Positions 57,241-64,000 of a stretch of 64,000 bases of DNA are shown here, piece by piece. A program made the position numbers and the translations under genes. The notes beneath the pieces are model-generated. The model ran no database searches, was not told the origin of the DNA, and saw only the letters and a program-made list of their open reading frames with translations. Every line of letters starts with the position of its first letter. Within the stretch, counting starts at the first letter, position 1. The stretch comes from Enterococcus moraviensis ATCC BAA-383 (GTDB taxonomy: Bacteria > Bacillota > Bacilli > Lactobacillales > Enterococcaceae), in assembly GCF_000407445.1 (NCBI RefSeq), contig NZ_ASWB01000001.1, positions 1,178,001-1,242,000 of the forward strand, in the 5' to 3' direction.

Positions 57241-57448
57241 TTTCTCACTATCCTTTCTTTCTAACATAATAATTATATAATATAGTGCTAATATATTACA
57301 ATAGTCATTTTAAACATTTATCTTTAAATTTTCATTAAATTGCCAGTACTCACCTGATTATCCTTATGATTACCATACATATGCCCTTAAAATATTGGTT
57401 TATAAAATGGACGTTTAGAAACTATTTAGCATAGTTTTTTGCACAAAG

Positions 57449-57482
57449 AAACACCTGTCAACACAATGTTTGACAGGTGTTT
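57449..57482 (-). terminator. Terminator after tRNA-Arg
   Basis: Stem AAACACCTGTCAA / TTGACAGGTGTTT with a 7-base loop and a TTTCTTT tail on the minus strand. Confidence 0.8.
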
Positions 57483-57486
57483 CACA

Positions 57487-57560
57487 CGTTCCCGACTGGA
57501 ATCGAACCAGCGGCCTATCGCTTAGGAGGCGATTGCTCTATCCTACTGAGCTACGAGAAC
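57487..57560 (-). tRNA. tRNA-Arg (anticodon CCU)
   Basis: On the minus strand a 74-base cloverleaf: 7-bp acceptor stem GTTCTCG / CGGGAAC (one G-U), D-stem GCTC/GAGC, anticodon stem ATCGC/GCGAT with loop CTCCTAA (anticodon CCT, reading AGG), and T-arm CTGGTTCGATTCCAG. Discriminator base is G; CCA is not encoded. A terminator follows. Confidence 0.96.
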
Positions 57561-57609
57561 ATTTACTTTCTTATTTTAGAAGTCTTTTCAGCCAGTGTCA
57601 ATGAAAATA

Positions 57610-57648
57610 AAAAGAAAGCAACACTGATCTAACCATCAGCATTACTTT
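57610..57648 (-). terminator. Terminator of the 40-aa ORF
   Basis: Minus-strand stem AAGTAATGCTGAT with imperfect ATCAGTGTTGCTTT, followed by CTTTTTATTTTC. Confidence 0.65.
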
Positions 57649-57660
57649 CTCTATGATTCT

Positions 57661-57783
57661 TTATTTCTTAACTTGCTTTTTGCCTTTTAACAGTTTGACT
57701 AAATAAAGCCCACCCATAACTACAGCTAAGGTTTTACCGATTTTACCATTTCTTGCTACTTTTTCTTCTTTCGTTTTACTCAT
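57661..57783 (-). CDS. Small basic protein with one hydrophobic segment, 40 aa
   Basis: Too short for the usual ORF cutoff but well formed: GAAAGGTAGTGAG upstream of ATG, a TAA stop and its own terminator. The protein is MSKTKEEKVARNGKIGKT followed by a 13-residue hydrophobic segment (LAVVMGGLYLVKLL) and a Lys-rich tail (KGKKQVKK). It is probably a small membrane-associated peptide; I do not know a function. It is divergent from the 46-aa ORF at 57962. Confidence 0.7.
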   Translation of the reverse strand: MSKTKEEKVARNGKIGKTLAVVMGGLYLVKLLKGKKQVKK

Positions 57784-57961
57784 GTCTCTCACTACCTTTC
57801 ATTCTTTCACTTTTAAACGTTTCTTTATACTTATATTATAAGGATTTAAATGATCTTTCGCTAGTCATCTGCTTAAAATCAAAACGCTCGTAAAGTCGCT
57901 CTTTCGATGGTATGCTTAAACCATACCATTTCTGCTAAACAACGAAACGGAGGGATTATAT

Positions 57962-58102
57962 ATGACAGAAGATTCGAAAGAAAAAGTTATCGCAGAACGT
58001 CAAGACGATTATAAACAGAAAAAAGAAGAAATTATCAAAGAGGCTTTAGAAGAACATGAGGGAAAAAAAGAGAATGATCAAAAGGATGTATAAATTCAAA
58101 TA
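57962..58102 (+). CDS. Small charged helical protein, 46 aa
   Basis: ATG at 57962 after GGAGGGATTATAT, stop TAG at 58100. The protein is almost entirely charged or polar (KEKVIAERQDDYKQKKEEII then KEALEEHEGKK), consistent with a single soluble helix or coiled coil and no membrane segment. The stop codon touches the terminator stem at 58101. No known family is recognised; such small hydrophilic proteins are often stress-induced, but nothing here proves that. Confidence 0.7.
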
Positions 58103-58146
58103 GGCTAAGTGAGTAATGAAACAATCCACTCACTTAGCCTGTTTTT
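58101..58146. terminator. Bidirectional terminator between the 46-aa ORF and the acetyltransferase gene
   Basis: Exact 13-bp stem AGGCTAAGTGAGT / ACTCACTTAGCCT, 13-base loop, TGTTTTTT after it on the plus strand. Confidence 0.9.
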
Positions 58147-59342
58147 TAAAAGTAATCTGCTAAAATTGGTTTTCCTTTTACTAAACGTCGGTCTAATGCC
58201 TGAAGTAGCTTATCGTTTCCTGCAACTTTTCCATAAAAGCTCAACGCATTCGCTGTGCGATAGCCCATAAAGAGTTGTGTCATAGCTTGTATCGTAGTCA
58301 CAATCAATTCTTCTTCACTAACAGCTGATGCATTCGCCTCATGTTTTTTTACACTTCCTTGCCCTATTTCATCAATAGATAACGTCCAGATTCCGTCATT
58401 CCAAGAAGCATACTCATCTTCCACTTTAACATAATATACTTCTCTACTCCCTGCTTTGAAAGGATATTTACGTATAAAGCACTCTAAATTAACGATCCTC
58501 CCCATCATATAAGGAGTAATCTTCATTTCTACCAAAGGAGATGGCATCAAGTAACTTAAATCTTCCCCATCAAATCCCGCTTCTAAGTAAAATTCTCGTG
58601 ACGAACCATTATGTGAACCGATAAAACCCATTATGGATTGAAAAGCATGATTGTTCAGAAAGCCCCATTCTTTAATAACAAAACGTTCTGCACTAGATTG
58701 GTAAATTAAGTAGCCCTGTACTTCTCCTTGTTCGTCTTCATAAAGAGCAAATTTATTTTCTTCCGTTGAGCCAATTGTGTAATCCAACCACCAAGCCTCT
58801 CGGATAACTGCTCCTCGCTGATTATTTGGTAGACTAGAATAGATTCTATTACAAATTTCCTTAGCTTCTTTATACTTTGCACGTCGCATTTTCCCCGGAC
58901 TTGCTTTTATGTTTGGCCAATCTGTGGCATTGATCGTATAGTGAATCTGTTCAAATAATTGCTCAAAACCATATTTTCTATAAAAAGGATAAGAAAACGG
59001 CGCCAAATAGGCTAATGCTACTTTATTTTCGGCTAACTCCCTTAACAGTTGTTTCATAATAGTCGAAATACCACCTTGTCCGCGATATTCTGGATAAGAA
59101 GAAACACAACCAATCCCAGCCATCTGATAACTTGTTCCATGAAATGCTACGTTGAATGGCGTAGAAATAATCTGACTCGTTAGACTATCGTCTGAAAAAT
59201 ATCCATAATTTAAAGAATGTGCAACAATTTTCTTAAAATGTTCTTTGCGTTTCTCTGTTGTCGCAGCATTGAACGCGTAAGCAGCTAAATCAAACATTTC
59301 ATCTATATTTTCTTCGTCCATAATACGTACTTTTTTTTCCAT
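58146..59342 (-). CDS. Eis-like GNAT acetyltransferase, 398 aa
   Basis: An N-terminal GNAT domain carries the acetyl-CoA loop (GIGCVSSYPEYRGQGGISTI, about 80-100, with the R-G-Q-G-G pattern) and a long second GNAT-like part and a C-terminal SCP2-type domain follow; total 398, as in Eis proteins. Eis-family enzymes acetylate amines in aminoglycosides and other compounds; the natural substrate here is unknown. It ends at the shared terminator. RBS GGGTGGATC precedes the ATG. Confidence 0.88.
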   Translation of the reverse strand: MEKKVRIMDEENIDEMFDLAAYAFNAATTEKRKEHFKKIVAHSLNYGYFSDDSLTSQIISTPFNVAFHGTSYQMAGIGCVSSYPEYRGQGGISTIMKQLLRELAENKVALAYLAPFSYPFYRKYGFEQLFEQIHYTINATDWPNIKASPGKMRRAKYKEAKEICNRIYSSLPNNQRGAVIREAWWLDYTIGSTEENKFALYEDEQGEVQGYLIYQSSAERFVIKEWGFLNNHAFQSIMGFIGSHNGSSREFYLEAGFDGEDLSYLMPSPLVEMKITPYMMGRIVNLECFIRKYPFKAGSREVYYVKVEDEYASWNDGIWTLSIDEIGQGSVKKHEANASAVSEEELIVTTIQAMTQLFMGYRTANALSFYGKVAGNDKLLQALDRRLVKGKPILADYF

Positions 59343-59432
59343 TGTGATCCACCCTAACTAAAAAGTAACAATTTACTTTTCATTGTACTCCAATATGAAC
59401 TGTTGTCCAGAATAAAAGCTGACTTTCTGAAC

Positions 59433-59484
59433 ATAAAAAAGAGACTAGGATATGACGACTAACATCAGCTCCTAATCTCTTTTA
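59433..59484 (-). terminator. Terminator of the PTS IIC gene at 59544
   Basis: Minus-strand AAAAGAGATTAGGA pairs with TCCTAGTCTCTTTT across a long loop and is followed by TTTT. Confidence 0.75.
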
Positions 59485-59543
59485 CTTACATTTATTTATT
59501 ATAATAGCCTACACTAACAAGCCTTAAAATAAATTTTTCATTT

Positions 59544-60947
59544 TTACTCTTCTGGCTCTCCTAGATTTGGATCCATTTTATTTGCCGCAATAACAAACGG
59601 CGCCCAAATCACAAATGCGACAGCTAAATTGACAATGGTTAACACAATTGCACGCCAATCCCCTGCTGTTGCCAAGAAACCGCTGATAATTGTTGGCATT
59701 ACCCAAATCACATTCACAACAACTGGATTAACTAGTCCAGCCATAGTAGCAAAATAAGCAATCGTAGCTGTTACTAACGGCGCTACAATAAATGGAATCA
59801 ACATAATTGGATTCAATACGACTGGCATCCCAAACATCACTGGTTCATTGATATTGAATAAACCAGGACCTATGCCAAGTTTGCCGACTGTTTTATAATC
59901 TGCACGTTTCGATAATAGTAAAATCGAGATAATCAAGACTAAGGTAACACCAGCACCACCAGGCCAAACGAACGCTTCAAAAGAACCTGCAACCCATTTA
60001 TAGGGAATTTCTTGTCCTTGTTGATAGGCATTGGTATTATCAACCATCGCAACACCATAAATCGATTGTAAAACAGGTGACATGATATTCGTTCCATGAA
60101 GTCCGAAGAACCACAAGACATGCACTAACAAGACAATCAATAAGACAGCTCCGTATCCTTGAGATAGCCCCAATAACGGTGTCTGAATCGATTCAGATAT
60201 CCAGTCAATCAATAATTTCCCTGTTAGTTGTTCAAATACATGATAAATCAATCCTGAAACGTATAATGCTGTTACCCCTGGAATAATTGCAGCAAATGCT
60301 TTTGAAACCGCTGGAGGTACTGAATCCGGCATTTTAATAACTATATTTTTCTTAATCAATTTAGCAAATATAATAACAGATATAAACCCAAAAATCATTG
60401 CAGTAAATAAGCCTGTTCCACCCATGTATTTACTAAATGGGAAATACCCCCATGCTCCTGCATCAACTGCCGAAACACCATCTACCGTATTCACTGTCGC
60501 TCCTGCATCAGTAAAAAGTTGAGCAATATTCTTTGGCAATTTTTCAGCTAACGTAACGGTTGCTGTTGCACTTTGCGGTAACCCAATAAAAAATGCCGCT
60601 AATGATACTAACATCCCTGATAACGCATCAACATCATACGCTCTGGCAACGTTATACCCTAGTGAAGCTGCAAAAACAACAGCCATGATCGCTAAGGTTC
60701 CCGTCCAAACTAGACCATTGATCGCAATCACGGGCGTAAAGAAACTCGTAATTCCATTGCCTTCCCCTAAGTATGTGTTAGGGAAGTCACGCATAAATGC
60801 ATTTAGTAACACGGCTATGGCTCCAGCCATCGTAACTGGCATCATCCCAATAAAAGCATCTCTGAGCGCGACTAAATGTTTTTGCGCCCCAATCTTCGCA
60901 GCTACTGGTAAAATGTACCTTTCCATCCACGCTGTTAATCCATTCAT
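59544..60947 (-). CDS. PTS cellobiose/beta-glucoside-type IIC permease, 467 aa
   Basis: The membrane component of a lactose/cellobiose-family phosphotransferase system. The protein starts MNGLTAWMERYILPVAAKIG, has about ten hydrophobic segments, and carries the substrate-site motifs LHGTNIMSPVLQ and FNINEPVMFGMPVVLNPIM near residues 260 and 360. It is a paralogue of the IIC at 62144 (same start and motifs). No IIA or IIB gene is adjacent, so it must borrow these from elsewhere, possibly the neighbouring unit. It is monocistronic, with GGAGG before the ATG, a leader hairpin at 60975 and a sigma-54-type promoter at 61076-61091. Confidence 0.94.
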   Translation of the reverse strand: MNGLTAWMERYILPVAAKIGAQKHLVALRDAFIGMMPVTMAGAIAVLLNAFMRDFPNTYLGEGNGITSFFTPVIAINGLVWTGTLAIMAVVFAASLGYNVARAYDVDALSGMLVSLAAFFIGLPQSATATVTLAEKLPKNIAQLFTDAGATVNTVDGVSAVDAGAWGYFPFSKYMGGTGLFTAMIFGFISVIIFAKLIKKNIVIKMPDSVPPAVSKAFAAIIPGVTALYVSGLIYHVFEQLTGKLLIDWISESIQTPLLGLSQGYGAVLLIVLLVHVLWFFGLHGTNIMSPVLQSIYGVAMVDNTNAYQQGQEIPYKWVAGSFEAFVWPGGAGVTLVLIISILLLSKRADYKTVGKLGIGPGLFNINEPVMFGMPVVLNPIMLIPFIVAPLVTATIAYFATMAGLVNPVVVNVIWVMPTIISGFLATAGDWRAIVLTIVNLAVAFVIWAPFVIAANKMDPNLGEPEE

Positions 60948-60974
60948 TTTTTGTCCTCCAAAAAAATTTATTTA

Positions 60975-60998
60975 TTTAAAAAGGAGTCCCTTTTTAAA
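60975..60998. other. Leader hairpin of the PTS IIC mRNA
   Basis: TTTAAAAAGG and CCTTTTTAAA form a 10-bp stem with a 4-base loop in the 5' leader, about 30 bases before the start codon. On the minus strand only A/T-rich sequence and later a T7 run near the RBS follow, so an attenuator is possible but uncertain. Confidence 0.55.
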
Positions 60999-61075
60999 TC
61001 CGCTTCATACTTCCCAATAAATAAGAAACCCACTACCAAAATATCGTATCAATATAACCTTACATTCTTATAATG

Positions 61076-61091
61076 AGCAAAAAGCATGCCA
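61076..61091 (-). promoter_or_regulatory. Sigma-54 (RpoN) -24/-12 promoter
   Basis: Minus-strand TGGCATGCTTTTTGCT matches the consensus TGGCAC-N5-TTGCW, with GG and GC separated by exactly 10 bases and one mismatch (T for C). It is about 130 bases before the PTS IIC start. Sigma-54 with LevR/CelR-type activators controls many PTS operons in enterococci and listeriae. Confidence 0.75.
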
Positions 61092-61119
61092 AATTGATCT
61101 AGACCAAAACGCCGTCATT

Positions 61120-61133
61120 ATAAAGCGCTTTCT
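61120..61133. promoter_or_regulatory. cre-like site
   Basis: ATAAAGCGCTTTCT matches 11 of 14 positions of the cre consensus TGWAARCGYTTWCA with a perfect AARCGYTT core. It lies between the sigma-54 promoter and the palindrome, suggesting CcpA control. Confidence 0.5.
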
Positions 61134-61143
61134 AAACACACTG

Positions 61144-61182
61144 TTTTACACACACGTTACACTGTGTATTTTGTGTGTAAAA
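61144..61182. promoter_or_regulatory. Nested palindrome, candidate enhancer for a sigma-54 activator
   Basis: TTTTACACACA and TGTGTGTAAAA (outer, 11 bp) enclose TACAC/GTGTA (inner). It sits about 60-100 bases upstream of the -24/-12 element, the usual place for an enhancer-binding site. No known consensus matches it exactly. Confidence 0.6.
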
Positions 61183-61189
61183 AATGCGC

Positions 61190-61217
61190 AAAAAAAAGAG
61201 TGCCTCTATGACACTCT
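61190..61217 (-). terminator. Terminator of the second PTS operon
   Basis: Stem AGAGTG / CACTCT with a 9-base loop and, on the minus strand, eight T; three bases after the stop at 61220. Confidence 0.85.
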
Positions 61218-61219
61218 CA

Positions 61220-61633
61220 TCAATATGACTCTTCCATCATTTTTAACATTTTAGTAAATTGGCGCTTTTTAAAGAACATAAGTATCGTTCCAAGTACGGC
61301 ATCGTTCATTTTTTGTAAAAATCCATAAGATTCCATTTTTTCGTTATAACGAATTTCACAAGATTTTTCATCTAACGGTTTGATATCATATTGAACTAAG
61401 AAATCATTTTTTGTTGTAGATGTGCGAAAATGGTAAGATGTATTTTCAACAAGTTTTTCTACTTTGATCCGCGCTCTGCTATTTTTAGAGAATTGCTTAA
61501 CATATTCAAAGTTGTTTAGCTGTTTTCTTGTTAAACTTTTGCCCGTATGCTTTCGTATATCAAACAAAACAGAATCCATGACTTGGTCATAAAAAACAGA
61601 TGCAGGAATATTCATTTTTTTTACTATTTCCAT
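61220..61633 (-). CDS. DUF3284-family protein, 137 aa
   Basis: Soluble protein of about 137 residues, with segments YDQVMDSVLFDIRKHTGKSL, FRTSTTKNDFLVQYDIKPLD and a Lys-rich C-terminal helix; layout and length fit DUF3284, which recurs in PTS operons of enterococci. It might be a START/lipocalin-like beta-helix fold, but function is unknown. Its ATG shares one base with the upstream stop (TAATG), so it is co-translated with the 65-aa membrane protein. Last gene of the operon. Confidence 0.78.
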   Translation of the reverse strand: MEIVKKMNIPASVFYDQVMDSVLFDIRKHTGKSLTRKQLNNFEYVKQFSKNSRARIKVEKLVENTSYHFRTSTTKNDFLVQYDIKPLDEKSCEIRYNEKMESYGFLQKMNDAVLGTILMFFKKRQFTKMLKMMEESY

Positions 61634-61830
61634 TATCTTTTCACCTCGTTATTCTCTTTCTTATTTTGTTCTTCTTTCTTTCTGCCTTTGAAGAAAAAGT
61701 AACCTCCAACAACTACTAAGAAAATACCTGTAGTCATACTTAATAAATCATATTGCATTGATGCAGGATTAAGCGCATATAAGATTATAATTAAGCCAAT
61801 ACTACATACAAATAAACCATTTCTTACCAT
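61633..61830 (-). CDS. Small membrane protein, 65 aa
   Basis: The frame opens at 61890, but ATG at 61830 (MVRNGLFVCSIGLIIILYAL) follows GGATGG and is the better start. Two hydrophobic segments (about 5-20 and 32-50) are followed by a Lys/Glu-rich tail (FKGRKKEEQNKKENNEVKR). It is overlapped by one base by DUF3284. It is probably a small accessory of the PTS unit; I do not recognise a family. Confidence 0.72.
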   Translation of the reverse strand: MVRNGLFVCSIGLIIILYALNPASMQYDLLSMTTGIFLVVVGGYFFFKGRKKEEQNKKENNEVKR

Positions 61831-61850
61831 TTTACATCCATCCAATCTTT

Positions 61851-62069
61851 TTAAACTGCAGCTGCTTGGAAGAACAAGACACCGCCCCAAGGTTGTGCTT
61901 TGATGATTTCTTTTGCTTTTTTAGCTGCTTCTTCTTTGTCTCCTGTTACATCAAATGCTAATTTGATTCCTTTTTTCTCTTTGAAAGTGTATGTAAAATC
62001 GCCACCATCATAGCTTTCTAATAAGTTCTTGATTTCTTCTTGTTGCATTGCACTTGCGATTGTGATCAT
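61851..62069 (-). CDS. Small hypothetical protein in the PTS operon, 72 aa
   Basis: A clear gene: AAGGAGAGG before ATG at 62069. The protein (MITIASAMQQEEIKNLLESY...) is soluble, with a predicted helix-strand layout (KKGIKLAFDVTGDKEEAAKK then AKEIIKAQPW, GGVLFFQ) resembling a small ferredoxin-like alpha/beta fold. No metal or cofactor motif. It lies 74 bases after the IIC stop and 21 before the next start. I do not recognise it. Confidence 0.72.
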   Translation of the reverse strand: MITIASAMQQEEIKNLLESYDGGDFTYTFKEKKGIKLAFDVTGDKEEAAKKAKEIIKAQPWGGVLFFQAAAV

Positions 62070-62143
62070 TTTAACCTCTCCTTAACAATAAAGCTGTTGC
62101 TTTCACCTCGTGTGAAGTGAAAGCAACATACTATTTAATTTTT

Positions 62144-63598
62144 TTATTCAAAGTCTGTTGGTTCCATTCTGTTAGCCGCAATAACAAACGGTGTCCAGAT
62201 TAGGAACGTTACAACCATACATACGATTGTTACGATTGGTGCTCTCCAGTCAGCTCCTGTTGCTAAGAATGATAACAAAATTGGAGGCACAACCCATGTT
62301 ACTTGTTGTGATACTGGTGCTACTAAACCAAAGTAAGTTGCTAACCAGCCGATTGATGTTGCAACAACTGGTGCTACTAAGAATGGTACAAACATGATTG
62401 CATTTAATACGATTGGTAAACCAAACATGATTGGTTCGTTGATGTTGAAGATACCAGGTCCTAATGATAATTTACCAACTGTTAGGTAATCTGCACGTTT
62501 AGAGAATAGCAAGATAGCAATGATCAAGACGATCGTACCACCTGAACCACCAAACCATGCAAAGGCATCAAATGAACCACGAACCCACATGTACGCTTTT
62601 CCATCATCAATAGCTTTCAAGACAGCTGGCGTACCAGTTAAGCCTTTGTAGCCTTTTTGGAAAATATCGATATTGATTAATTGTGCTTGTCCCCAAATAC
62701 CTTCTAAAACTGGTGCCAATACGTTTGGACCATGGATACCGAAGAACCAGAAAATTTGAACGAAAATCGTTACGATCAATACAGCGCCTAAACCTTGAGA
62801 TAATCCCAAGAAAGGTTCTGCAATATATTTTTGAACTAGATCGATAATCAATTGTCCGTTTGTCAATTTACCTACTACAAAGTTAATAATTGCAATAACA
62901 TATAATGCGATCGTTGCAGGTAAAATAGCAGCGAAAGCCTTTGATACTGCTGGCGGAACTGAATCAGGCATTTTGATCGTAATGTTCGCCAACATTAATT
63001 TACAGAAGATGATAACAGAAATAGCACCCATGATCATTACTGTGAAGTATGCGTTCCCATTTAAGTGATCTAATTTCAACCAACCCCAACCGCCTGCTGT
63101 TAAGCCTTCAGCTGTTGCTGACCAACCACTTGTTGCTGAGTTTTCATTGATTGTGTTCATTAATTCTTTTGGAACAGCTGTTTCTAAAGTATTAGAATAA
63201 GCAAAAGCAATTCCTTGAATCAATGTTGCCAAACCAACGATACCACCCGCTAAGTCGTTTACTTTGTATGCTCTTGCTAGATTATACCCCCAAGAAAAGG
63301 CAAAAATCAAACCTGCAATTGCCAAAGTACCATTCCAAACAAATCCGTTGATCCCAATAATGACATTAATAACTGCGAAAATCCCTTTGTCTGCTGCAAG
63401 ATTTGCTGCATAATCAGAGAAAAATTGTTGCGGCAGGTCACGAATCATCGCGTTAATCATTACGGCGATCGACCCTGCCATTGTTGCCGGCATTGTACCA
63501 ATAAAGGCGTCACGTAGTGCAACTAAATGCTTTTGCGCACCAATTTTACCGGCCACAGGTAGAATGTATTTCTCCATCCAGGCTGTTAATCCATCCAT
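62144..63598 (-). CDS. PTS cellobiose/beta-glucoside-type IIC permease, 484 aa
   Basis: Second IIC of the same family (starts MDGLTAWMEKYILPVAGKIG, ten membrane segments; FGIHGPNVLAPVLEG and FNINEPIMFGLPIVLNAIMF near residues 280 and 375). It differs from the 59544 paralogue mainly by an extra ~17 residues in an outer loop (GIAFAYSNTLETAVPKELMN region). It is preceded by a IIA gene and followed by three small ORFs in one operon. AGGAGGAAT is the RBS. The sugar is unknown: the family transports cellobiose, chitobiose, lactose and other beta-glycosides. Confidence 0.95.
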   Translation of the reverse strand: MDGLTAWMEKYILPVAGKIGAQKHLVALRDAFIGTMPATMAGSIAVMINAMIRDLPQQFFSDYAANLAADKGIFAVINVIIGINGFVWNGTLAIAGLIFAFSWGYNLARAYKVNDLAGGIVGLATLIQGIAFAYSNTLETAVPKELMNTINENSATSGWSATAEGLTAGGWGWLKLDHLNGNAYFTVMIMGAISVIIFCKLMLANITIKMPDSVPPAVSKAFAAILPATIALYVIAIINFVVGKLTNGQLIIDLVQKYIAEPFLGLSQGLGAVLIVTIFVQIFWFFGIHGPNVLAPVLEGIWGQAQLINIDIFQKGYKGLTGTPAVLKAIDDGKAYMWVRGSFDAFAWFGGSGGTIVLIIAILLFSKRADYLTVGKLSLGPGIFNINEPIMFGLPIVLNAIMFVPFLVAPVVATSIGWLATYFGLVAPVSQQVTWVVPPILLSFLATGADWRAPIVTIVCMVVTFLIWTPFVIAANRMEPTDFE

Positions 63599-63665
63599 TT
63601 TTTAATTCCTCCTATAAATAATATTTATTTAAAGAGCGATTAAACTCCTTAAAACAATGTAAGTT

Positions 63666-63723
63666 GTTAAAGTCCCGTTCAAAAAACTTTAACGACCATT
63701 TTCTTCCGTTCAAAAAAGAAAAT
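63666..63723. other. Tandem hairpins between IIA and IIC genes
   Basis: Two adjacent 8-bp stems, GTTAAAGT/ACTTTAAC (63666-63693) and ATTTTCTT/AAGAAAAT (63698-63723), whose loops share CCGTTCAAAA although the stems differ. They lie in the 133-base spacer and could be mRNA processing or stabilising elements. Confidence 0.6.
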
Positions 63724-63731
63724 ATAAACGC

Positions 63732-64000
63732 TTATTCGTTATCCATACGACGATATAGATCAATGATTTCTTTCGCTAAATCCGTAAAAGCGATCGATGT
63801 CATCAAGTGATCTTGACTATGAACTGTCAATAAGGTTACTTGAATATGATTTCCTTGTGCTTCTTGCGTTAGCATTCCTGTTTGAGAATGATGCGCTTGA
63901 ACTAAAGACTCTTCTGCATCGGCAATTTTTTGGTCAGCTAATTCAAAGTCGCCTGCTTTTGCTGCCGCAATCGCTTCCATTGCATCACTTTTAGCATTGC
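63732..64000 (-). CDS. PTS lactose/cellobiose IIA component, C-terminal part (runs off right edge)
   Basis: All-alpha IIA domain of the lactose/cellobiose family. The phospho-accepting His lies in LLTVHSQDHLMTS, and AEESLVQAHHSQTGMLTQEA carries the usual central His-rich helix. The frame is open to the window edge (ANAKSDAMEAIAAA at the visible start), so the apparent ATG at 63980 is internal and the N-terminal ~20 residues are outside. The order IIA, IIC and small ORFs suggests one operon; a IIB gene may lie beyond the right edge. Confidence 0.92.
   Translation of the reverse strand, partial: NAKSDAMEAIAAAKAGDFELADQKIADAEESLVQAHHSQTGMLTQEAQGNHIQVTLLTVHSQDHLMTSIAFTDLAKEIIDLYRRMDNE

Noticed and set aside
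57487-57560. Phage or island attachment site at tRNA-Arg
   Set aside because: No integrase gene and no repeated 3' end of the tRNA is visible in the window.

Overview
The window is a low-GC Firmicute chromosome segment, most probably from an Enterococcus of the E. faecalis-related group. The gene order glnR-glnA, hflX, miaA, GDPD, then a long polysaccharide locus bounded by a WecA/TagO-like transferase, YihY and Map, is the context of the enterococcal polysaccharide antigen (epa) locus. The species cannot be settled by eye. Nearly everything from 1 to 53 kb is on the minus strand.

Region 1 (1-10.4 kb) is housekeeping: a truncated pyruvate:ferredoxin/flavodoxin oxidoreductase, an unknown protein, a small Fur-box-preceded monooxygenase-like protein, glnRA with a GlnR box, a DUF6056-like membrane protein, hflX, miaA and a glycerophosphodiesterase.

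Region 2 (10.4-31 kb) looks like the variable 'decoration' part of the epa locus: a UDP-sugar epimerase, a Wzx-type flippase, two LicD proteins, an IspD/TarI-like cytidylyltransferase with an SDR partner, GT2 and GT-C enzymes, two Wzy/ligase-like proteins, and EpaR. Two large secreted wall-targeted proteins sit inside it: a ChW-repeat protein with a C39-like peptidase domain and a GH25 muramidase with six almost identical GW repeats. Region 3 (31-51.4 kb) is the conserved backbone part: EpaO/EpaN multidomain glycosyltransferases, the Wzm/Wzt ABC exporter, a lipid-linked sugar module (GT2, DUF2304, SMR-like, DUF2142), rmlACBD for dTDP-L-rhamnose, three GT2 enzymes and EpaA. A plausible reading is that a rhamnose backbone is exported by the ABC transporter, and that teichoic-acid-like and other side chains are made on undecaprenyl carriers, flipped and attached outside.

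Region 4 (51.5-64 kb) holds YihY, Map, flavodoxin, a TetR regulator, an M29 aminopeptidase, a small three-ChW secreted protein, tRNA-Arg(CCU), two tiny ORFs, an Eis-like acetyltransferase and two cellobiose-type PTS units. The promoter-proximal PTS gene at 59.5 kb has a sigma-54 (-24/-12) promoter match, a cre-like site and a nested palindrome placed like an activator site. The other PTS unit carries three small uncharacterised ORFs and runs off the right edge. Several start sites were moved to internal ATG, GTG or TTG codons with better Shine-Dalgarno sequences; each case is noted.
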